Assembly: GCA_002110485.1 (NCBI GenBank) | Contig: MOWL01000088.1 | Span: 1,116,001-1,180,000, forward strand | Direction of reading: 5' to 3' | DNA: 64,000 bases | Source of the DNA: Emergomyces orientalis | Lineage: Eukaryota > Ascomycota > Eurotiomycetes > Onygenales > Ajellomycetaceae | Part shown: one piece after another, positions 57,321 through 64,000 of the stretch | How positions within the stretch are numbered: position 1 is the stretch's first letter | Layout: each line of letters begins with the position of its first letter | Notes under the pieces: model-generated | The model's input: the letters and a program-made list of their open reading frames with translations, nothing else | The model's database searches: none | Told to the model about the DNA's origin: nothing | Program-made: the position numbers and the translations under genes

Positions 57321-59215
57321 CGCAGTTTCAACTGAAGAAGCTGTTTCCCTTTTGGCCCAAGTTATATGGTCATTTACTCAGATAGAGTAGAGTAATGTTT
57401 TTTTAAACGAAGAATATCAAAAGCAGGGCCACCCTCTCAATTTGGTTGGTAAAACCCCTTTCGTGTCGAATATTCGAGTCCACAACAGGCATGTTCCATT
57501 TGGTTGGTTATATTCCATTTCCATCGCCTAAAACAAATTCATATTTTGTCTTTTTCAAAGCTATGGCTATGTACGTTTCCAAATTTTCTGGAGTCTGTTT
57601 CATCTCCATCCTGCCTGCAGAAGTCGTGTGGCAGCGGATGGCCCGCCAACTCCCACCCCCGCAGAACAATTCGCCCAGCCAGGGGTTGTTTCAGCGAAGC
57701 TCGAGCCAGTCGGCGTCGCTCCAGGCCCAACCACTTTGTTGGCTTGGAACAACACCAAAAACATGGCAGACTTTCCAGCAACGGCAGTCCATCCATCATC
57801 CCCTCTTCCTCGTCATCTTGTCCCCGTCACGTCGTTGCTCGTCACAGGCAGCACCAGCAAATTACGGAGAGGAAAATGGGCAAAAGATACTATGGCACCA
57901 TTTCCTAAACCGACTGATCTATTCTGACCGTGTTCAACCTACCGGAAGGATATTCTAGGTTGGGTTCAAACATCTATTTTCGCCGTACGCGCCACGCTCT
58001 TCATCGAAGACAAAGAGGGAGAGATAGCGCGCGCGAAGTGAGAGAGCGGTAACTACCCTACTAACCAGAAAAGAAAAAGAAAAGGAACTTTCTTGCATCC
58101 TGTTACATACGGTGGATCTTTTCTTCCCTCACTTCCCGCCCGTCGCCCATTCACTGCGACCTAAGCATATATTATTATGACTATTATATACCCACAAACG
58201 CTGTGGAATGACAGCCTAGGATCGAGGATGGAGCGCGTTGGATATATATATATATATCGGGCGGCTCGCGAAATAAGTTACTTATCTCCAGGACCTGGGC
58301 AGCGTGTTTGAAACAACATCTCTTTTTTTGCCCTGCGCGAAACCCCTTCCCCCCTTCCCCCCTTGCCCCGTCTGCTAAAAATTGCAACCTCTTTTGTCTG
58401 GCTGGTAGCTGCCCATCAGCAATCTATTGGCTGAGGCCTCTTCTTGCTTGATGAAAGCTTCTAGATGCTACTGGGAGAGGGGGAAAACATTTTGCCCCGT
58501 TCTATTGAGGAAATCATCGATGAAGGCTACTGATTATCATTTCGTCGTTGCCCGTGGAGGGCGGATTCGTTTTTTGCTATTTGTATCCGATATATATCTG
58601 CCTCAGCGAGTATTTTTGGATACTATTTTATTTTATCTTCCCTTGCCTCTCTCCCTATCTCCCTCTCCCTCTCATTTCCCCCTGTAATTTGGATATTTCC
58701 TTTTCTAATATTTCTTGAAATAGGCGCTCTGCTTATTTTATCAGGTGGGCAAGTGGGCAACAAAGAATGACAATGAATGCCATTGTCAATTCTAGTACTC
58801 CTTTTTTTATATAACCCGCCCATATATGCCCCGGGAACATCCCTCACTACATGTGAATGAATGAAAGTCATTCTACAGGGTGTTTTAGTTTTTCATTGTT
58901 TTTCTTCCTACTATTTCATTCACATTTTTAAAAGTCCAGATGAGTGTTGCGCATTGCCATCCTATTTATTGACTGAATATTGAATATGTTAATGGTTAGT
59001 TCCCGATGTCACCTTCACCAGATATTTTGCCCCTAACACAGGCTCTATCTCCCTTCCTCCTCTGTCTTAGAAGGATGTGGATGATATTCTCTTTTTCTGC
59101 AACTTGCCTGTAAACACTTTGCTTGAATGTCCATTTCACTCCTTTCAGTTCCGCTAACACTAGTAGAAGCATCCACATATATCTCACGACATCGCTGGCC
59201 GTGTCTTCCTTCAAC

Positions 59216-59267
<52 letters not shown>
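59216..59267. repeat. (ATC)n trinucleotide repeat in the upstream leader
   Basis: About seventeen ATC/CAT units lie about 155-205 bp upstream of the secreted-protein start codon, probably in its promoter or 5' UTR. In some frames it reads as poly-His or poly-Ile, but no gene covers it. Confidence 0.9.
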
Positions 59268-59268
<1 letters not shown>

Positions 59269-59420
59269 AGTACAACAACGAGCCCAACATCCTCAAGATC
59301 AACATCTTTGTCTCCTACTCTCAAGTCTACTGATTTTACTGCATCTGCCGCTCTACCCCCTCTGCCTGCATCCTCACTTCTCGCATACCAACTGCAAGAC
59401 TATACGAAACCACGTTCGAC

Positions 59421-61874
59421 ATGCGCAAGTTACGCCCATTCCTGGTCTTGATGGCCAACGTTCTTTGTCTCTTCCCAATCGTTGCTGGACATAGTTGGGT
59501 TGATGAGCTCACGGTCATCGCAAAAAATGGAACCTTTATTGGGGCCCCTGGATATCCACGCGGATATGTCCCCCGCGACAAGTCAGGCTTTTCAGACCTC
59601 ATGGTGCAATATCTATTACCGTTGCCTCCCGCCAGCCGCCCAGATCCACCTCTTCCAGGACCGCCTAAGATCTTGCCAACTGACAATATCTGCAAGGACA
59701 CTCAAACGAAACCAGTCCAAACTGATGGAAAACCGCGTCTAAAAGCACCACCAGGGTCCCCAATCGCTCTGAGATATCAAGAGAACGGCCATGTCACACT
59801 ACCATCGAATACTCCAGGCAAGCCAGACAACCGCGGCACTGTATATGTATACGGCACGACGGATCCCAAGGTTGATGACAAGTTCACTTCAATCCACAAA
59901 GTTTGGAATAAGGATGGCACTGGCGGTGATCGTAGGGGGATACTCCTTTCGGTGCAAGATTACGATGATGGCAGATGCTATCAAATAAACGACCAGAATA
60001 TTTCAAAGGAACGCCAAAAGGAGTTTCCCCATAAAGCCACTGGAGCCCAAGGACAAAATTTGTGGTGCCAGCATGACTTGGCCCTACCCAAGAATGTCCC
60101 CGAAGGGAAGCCCTATACACTGTACTGGGTATGGGACTGGCCAACGATCCCAGACGAAAAAAAGGGTATTGTAGCCTTGGACGAGGTATATACAACCTGC
60201 ATGGATATCGACATCAACCCTGCGAGCAAACTTAAGGTGGCTGCTAAAGGAGAACCGCCTACGTTAAAATTTGCTGAAGGCCAAGATTTGGGTTCTGCTG
60301 CGATACCCAGCCAATTCGAGAACCTGAAGGCTCCGACAATTCCAGGCGACTCGGGCTCGGATTCTCCTCCACCATCGCCGCCACCTTCGGGAGCATCGCA
60401 ACAACCTGCACAGGCCAGCAAAAAACAAACTCCAACCCCATCTCCAACTCAATCTCCAAATCCTTCATCACAACCAGCGTCGGAACCGGGTTCGAAGCCA
60501 GAGCCGGCGGGAAATGGTTGTACTTGTAGCGGCCCTCCCGCGCCAGTTACAGGTGAGTAATAACACACGGCATGGCCATAATTCTAATTTCATCATTTAT
60601 TTTACCTTCCTGTTGTGCACGGTAGCTGTGTCGTTTTGTTTGTCCCTTTTTTCCTATTCTACTTTCCTTGTCATTAATCCTTCCAACTCCATCCTTGTGG
60701 ATTGAGTCTCTAACCATGCCCACTGCCAACCGCAGCACCCCAATCGCCAGACACATCCCCTTCAAGTACCCCACCCGCCATCATTCCTTTATTTCCCTCC
60801 GCGCCCATATCGGAAATTCCCCGAGGACCCAGCCCGGTAGCGTCCCCTAATTCGACCTCTACCAACAACAAAGGCGGGAATGTATTTACCATTTTCCCAG
60901 CAACTTTGACTCTCCTTACAGAGAGTGGCTCTATCACACCCAGCCCCACACCTACAGCACCCCTTGAACAGCCGCCTTCGGACCCAGGCAGCGGAGCAAA
61001 ACCGGTCACTCCCGGCACCTTACCCTCTGGAGAGGATATCCCCCCCAGTCCCTCAAGACCCCCTTTATTCCTTACCATCCTGGATTCTGCCCCAGCAACT
61101 GCAGTTACGGCTACTACCCCACCGGCAGCCCCAGGTGATATTGTGACACCCAGCCCATTGTCAACACCCGAGCCAACCCCTACACCTAGTAAAAGTGGTG
61201 GAGTCGTGATCACTCCAGTGTCTCTAGACGCAGAGGGAAATCTGATTGATCCTTCCCCAGGCACCACAGAATCCCCCAACCCCCAAGAGACCGCCACAAT
61301 TCCCACCACACCTACCATCGTGGACTGCAAGACTGAAGAATTCACACCACCCCCTCAGCCAACCAAACCCAATCCAGAATCAAGCTCCCCGGCCATCATC
61401 CCATTACCGGCCAACCGAACTAGTGAAAACACTGTTTCCAGTTCGCCTTCTAATGTGGTCCCAACCGTAGCAGAATCCCCGGCCTCCACCCAACTCGAGT
61501 TTATCAAATCTACAATTACAGTAACGGCCACTAAGACTGTATACCCTACAACCCCACCCGATACTCCTACTGCGCAGGCGCAAGCAAAAGCGAAAACAGC
61601 GCCCACTGTTACGCTCCAGTCGTCTGGGTTTGTAGTATCGACTCGAGCTTCTTCATCTCCTGGAGAGCCTTCGCCTTCGCCTTCGCCTCCAGCAGCGGAC
61701 CTTTCACCAGACGAATTACCATCGCCAGATTACGTCTCCGACGGCGACCCTATCCCTACTCCATCTCCACAGTCAGAGTCACCTCCGTCTGGCTCCAGCA
61801 AAAGGGCATTTCGGACACTAAGTTCCCGCTTTCGAAGGAATTTAGCTGACATTCACGTAAATGGTCAGGTTTGA
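59421..61874 (+). CDS. Large secreted protein, histidine N-terminus after signal peptide, LPMO-like features
   Basis: Two exons, 59421-60552 and 60736-61874, give 756 residues. A signal peptide (1-23, MRKLRPFLVLMANVLCLFPI then VAG) would be cut to leave H24 as the first mature residue (HSWVDELTV). The globular domain, about 24-285, has GYPRGYVPRDKSGF, H124 in ENGHVTLPSN, cysteines in DNICKDT, GRCYQIND, LWCQHDLALP and YTTCMDIDI, and the aromatic strand YTLYWVWDWPT. A mature N-terminal His with a second His and a late Tyr/Trp strand recalls the copper histidine brace of lytic polysaccharide monooxygenases, but I cannot name a known family with confidence. A disordered tail of about 470 residues rich in Pro, Ser and Thr follows and has no GPI signal at the end (RNLADIHVNGQV). 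A wall or substrate role is a guess. Confidence 0.75.
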
Positions 61875-63788
61875 TGAGATTTATGTGTACCAGTTCGATG
61901 GCGTGATGGTACGGCATATAACAATCTCCCTTACCCTGCAAAAAGAAATCACTTTTTTTATGTTCGTGTCCAAATCTGTTAAATCTATGATGTACATGTT
62001 TCCTTTTTATCTTTTATCATCTGGTATTTACTGCAAAAAAATTTTCTTTACAGGGCAGGCAAACTATTGTCTTTTGTCTTTTTTTCGATTTTACTCCTAG
62101 GAGACGAAGCACTCTTCTCGCATAATTAGATCCCTTTATTGTCTACGGTATGCGTAAGTTTGTTGCTTTCTCCTTCTCCGCTCCCCATGCCTGAGCCGAA
62201 CTCCCTACTCATGTTTCCTCCTTCTTTGCCTCTCTTGCGGCTGTGGGATAGGAGAAGATCGAACAAGAGAGGAGGAAAACGATGAGCGGAAACTCAAGAA
62301 GAAGAGGAACACGAACCCAACAGCTATATTATATATTGGGAAGGCAAGATATCCTGAACGGCGCAGGGGTATTGTGCCAGTGTGCCATGCATGATAAGGA
62401 CCATCTAGACACGCTAAGATCCACTGGGGCCGTTGTTTCCTCTACGTTTGATGATTATATGTACACTCCACTTATGTCAATTTCGGGGGGGTTTTTTTTT
62501 CTTTCTTCTTCTTCTCCTTTCTTGTTTCAGGCTCCTAGAGTTGTCATTGCATGGGATTTGGTGTTTCCTACATACTGCACATTAGTACAGCTACTTGTTG
62601 TGTTTATTTCTTTTCTTGAATTTTCAATTGCTACGTTTATCTGTCCTCTTTTTTTTTTTATCTTTTTTTTTATTGGTGTCGCTGTAGATGGTTCTTTTGT
62701 TATTAGCCTTTTCTTGATCTGTGATCTTGGATGGTCTCCTTTTGCTTTGGACTGACTGACTGACTGGGTCGTCTCCCTTTTGTTGTATTTCCCCTGCTCT
62801 TGCAATATCTTATTCTCCAATTTACTCCTCCAACTTGATCCCTATTTTCGATCTTTCTTTCTTTTCTTTTCTTATTTTGTCTCCGGCGTACTTGGCCAGC
62901 GCAATGCATGAGGTCTGATTGACGTGTATATATTCTTGCTGAAAATTTTTCCGTTTGGAGTTTGGGAGAAAGCAAAAAAAAAAGGGGGGGTCGAAAGGGG
63001 TATTTGAAAGGGCAACCACCCAGGTAGTTTTGTATTTAGCAGCGCGAGATATTGAATACTACTGTATATTTTACCGTATATCATGACTGAACATATGAAA
63101 GTATCCCAATTAGCACATACTGGATCATACGGAAACAACGCCCTTGTGTTAAAAGCTTGGAGAATCGTAATTACTTACACGCGACCCTTTTAATACCATA
63201 AATTGTATGACCAGGACGAATAATGGATGGGATGAGTGAATGACTGCATTTTAAATCCCGAGGTTTCTGATATATAAATCTGCAAAACCTTTCTGGACTG
63301 TTTACCCCCAACTGGAAGCTTAGAGGCAATTTGCCTGGTGATTTCATAAACTCATGATTGCAAAAGGCAATTGAATTATTTCCCTTCCCTCCCTTCAAAA
63401 CCGCAAATCTCTATCTTTGTTCTCCACAGTAAAGTGGCGCTGGAGACAAGCTTTCTTGGCGATGTCAACAGCGAGTCAGGGGCCAAAAAGGGTCATGTGT
63501 CGGACATAGAGCACGGGCGAGAACTAGCCACCGCCTCATGTTTTGAGTTAAAGGAAAAAAGCCACCAGGAGCGCAAACAGCCCTGCGGGGTTCTGGGTTT
63601 ATGGGGTATGTTTGGCGTTATGGGGTTACTGTGCATTTTCTTTGATCAGCCGGGGGATGCCCAGAAGAGCATCGCAAAAATAAAACAAGAGGAAATTCAC
63701 GCATAAAACTGACCTTGCTCCTCGGAAAGTGAAAATACCAGCAGAGCAAAAGAAATGGTTTGTTAATATCAAGTGTTGAGCTCTCGCC
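61875..63788. other. Spacer upstream of the Zn2Cys6 gene
   Basis: This 1.9-kb region holds the 3' end of the secreted-protein gene and presumably the promoter and leader of the transcription factor. T-rich tracts occur at 62487-62520 and 62640-62675. No convincing gene or repeat was seen. Confidence 0.5.
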
Positions 63789-64000
63789 ATGAGCTATCCA
63801 CGCAAGCGTGCATTACTTGCATGCGACTTTTGTCGCCAAAGGTTAGTCTTCCTTGGAGGGATGTCAAATTGGGCCTCTTCTCAACGCTCTCTATGTTTTC
63901 CGTGTGGCATCAGACTTGAAGATACTAACATTTCCTCTACTAGAAAGCGCCGCTGCGATGGCACGAAACCTGTATGTGGGAATTGCTCGGAGGCAGAAGC
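63789..64000 (+). CDS. Zn(II)2Cys6 transcription factor, partial at the window end
   Basis: The first exon (63789-63841) and the start of the second (from 63944) join to read MSYPRKRALLACDFCRQRKR then RCDGTKPVCGNC. The intron is 102 nt with a branch-point-like ACTAAC at about 63924. Five zinc-binding cysteines are seen, C12, C15, C22, C29, C32, spaced as in Gal4-type binuclear clusters; the sixth lies beyond the window. Basic residues before and inside the cluster are typical of DNA contact. The regulated pathway cannot be told, as the rest of the protein is missing. Confidence 0.88.
   Translation, partial: MSYPRKRALLACDFCRQRLVFLGGMSNWASSQRSLCFPCGIRLEDTNISSTRKRRCDGTKPVCGNCSEAE

Larger units (their letters stand above)
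53287..59420. other. Long gene-poor spacer, 6.1 kb
   Basis: The left end is the upstream region of HMG-CoA reductase. It contains purine-rich tracts near 53450-53490 and 54060-54140, a G23 run (54294-54316), AT-rich sequence with an AT dinucleotide repeat at 56825-56864, a CpG-poor island (56741-57320), and a GC-richer patch at 57603-57950 where three plus-strand frames are open. None of these frames resembles a known protein. Confidence 0.5.

Noticed and set aside
57440..57490. tRNA-like B-box (TTCGAGTCC)
   Set aside because: No matching A-box, cloverleaf or anticodon arm could be folded around it. I found no convincing tRNA or rRNA in the window.
59123..59494. Poly-His frame
   Set aside because: It is a translation of the ATC microsatellite, without a conserved flank and overlapping the start of the secreted-protein gene in another frame.
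62282..62755. 157-codon open frame downstream of the secreted-protein gene
   Set aside because: Low-complexity Phe/Ser-rich second half from T-rich DNA, no family resemblance.
63371..63706. 111-codon open frame just before the Zn2Cys6 gene
   Set aside because: No normal ATG near its beginning and no similarity; it is probably leader or promoter sequence.

Overview
The window is nuclear DNA from a filamentous ascomycete. Genes carry many short (50-160 nt) GT..AG introns with branch-point-like CTAAC/CTGAC sequences, intergenic spacers are long and rich in homopolymers, and the proteins (Spa2 polarisome scaffold, a CYP51A-type sterol demethylase, a DUF3605 protein, a Dal5-type MFS permease, a Zn2Cys6 factor) are typical of Pezizomycotina. 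The CYP51A-type paralogue and the protein sequences suggest Eurotiomycetes, perhaps Onygenales; that placement is inference. I saw no prokaryotic, plasmid, viral or CRISPR features.

Layout. 1-3.1 kb: no supportable gene. 3.1-5.4 kb: a 12-exon MFS permease (+). 6.1-8.2 kb: the Hsp70/Hsp90 co-chaperone Sti1 (-), head-to-head with the Pol III subunit Rpc34 (+, 8.8-9.9 kb); their shared promoter holds a good heat-shock element. 10.5-11.9 kb: an ING-family PHD protein (-), head-to-head with a Hos2-type class I histone deacetylase (+, 12.5-14.0 kb). 15.8-18.0 kb: an oxysterol-binding protein (-). 20.8-21.7 kb: a polysaccharide deacetylase with a Gly-Thr repeat (+). 21.8-22.9 kb: a DUF3605 protein (-). 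23.8-24.7 kb: a nicotinamidase (-). 25.1-27.0 kb: an AidB-like acyl-CoA dehydrogenase ending in ARL (-). 29.0-30.6 kb: CYP51A (+). 31.9-32.8 kb: Ssu72 phosphatase (+). 33.5-36.6 kb: an SNF2 ATPase with a SEC-C-like zinc motif (-). 37.2-38.1 kb: exosome subunit Rrp41/Ski6 (+). 40.2-41.5 kb: a cyclophilin with two usable starts (-). 43.7-47.2 kb: Spa2 (-). 49.5-53.3 kb: HMG-CoA reductase (-). 59.4-61.9 kb: a large secreted protein whose predicted mature N-terminus is histidine (+). 63.8 kb to the end: the start of a Zn2Cys6 transcription factor (+).

Themes. Three genes act in sterol synthesis or transport (HMG-CoA reductase, CYP51A, Osh-type protein) but are dispersed among unrelated genes. Several are housekeeping RNA and chromatin genes (Rpc34, Ssu72, Rrp41, ING, Hos2). 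Between 39 and 57 kb lie three AT-rich islands almost or completely free of CpG, consistent with decayed, methylation- or RIP-type mutated repeats; one directly abuts a 38-codon stump of an NLR-type gene. The most unusual items are the secreted protein with a possible histidine brace, the SEC-C-like insertion in the SNF2 protein, the in-frame minisatellite in the deacetylase, and the CpG-free islands. All exon joins come from reading splice sites and frame continuity by eye, without transcript evidence.
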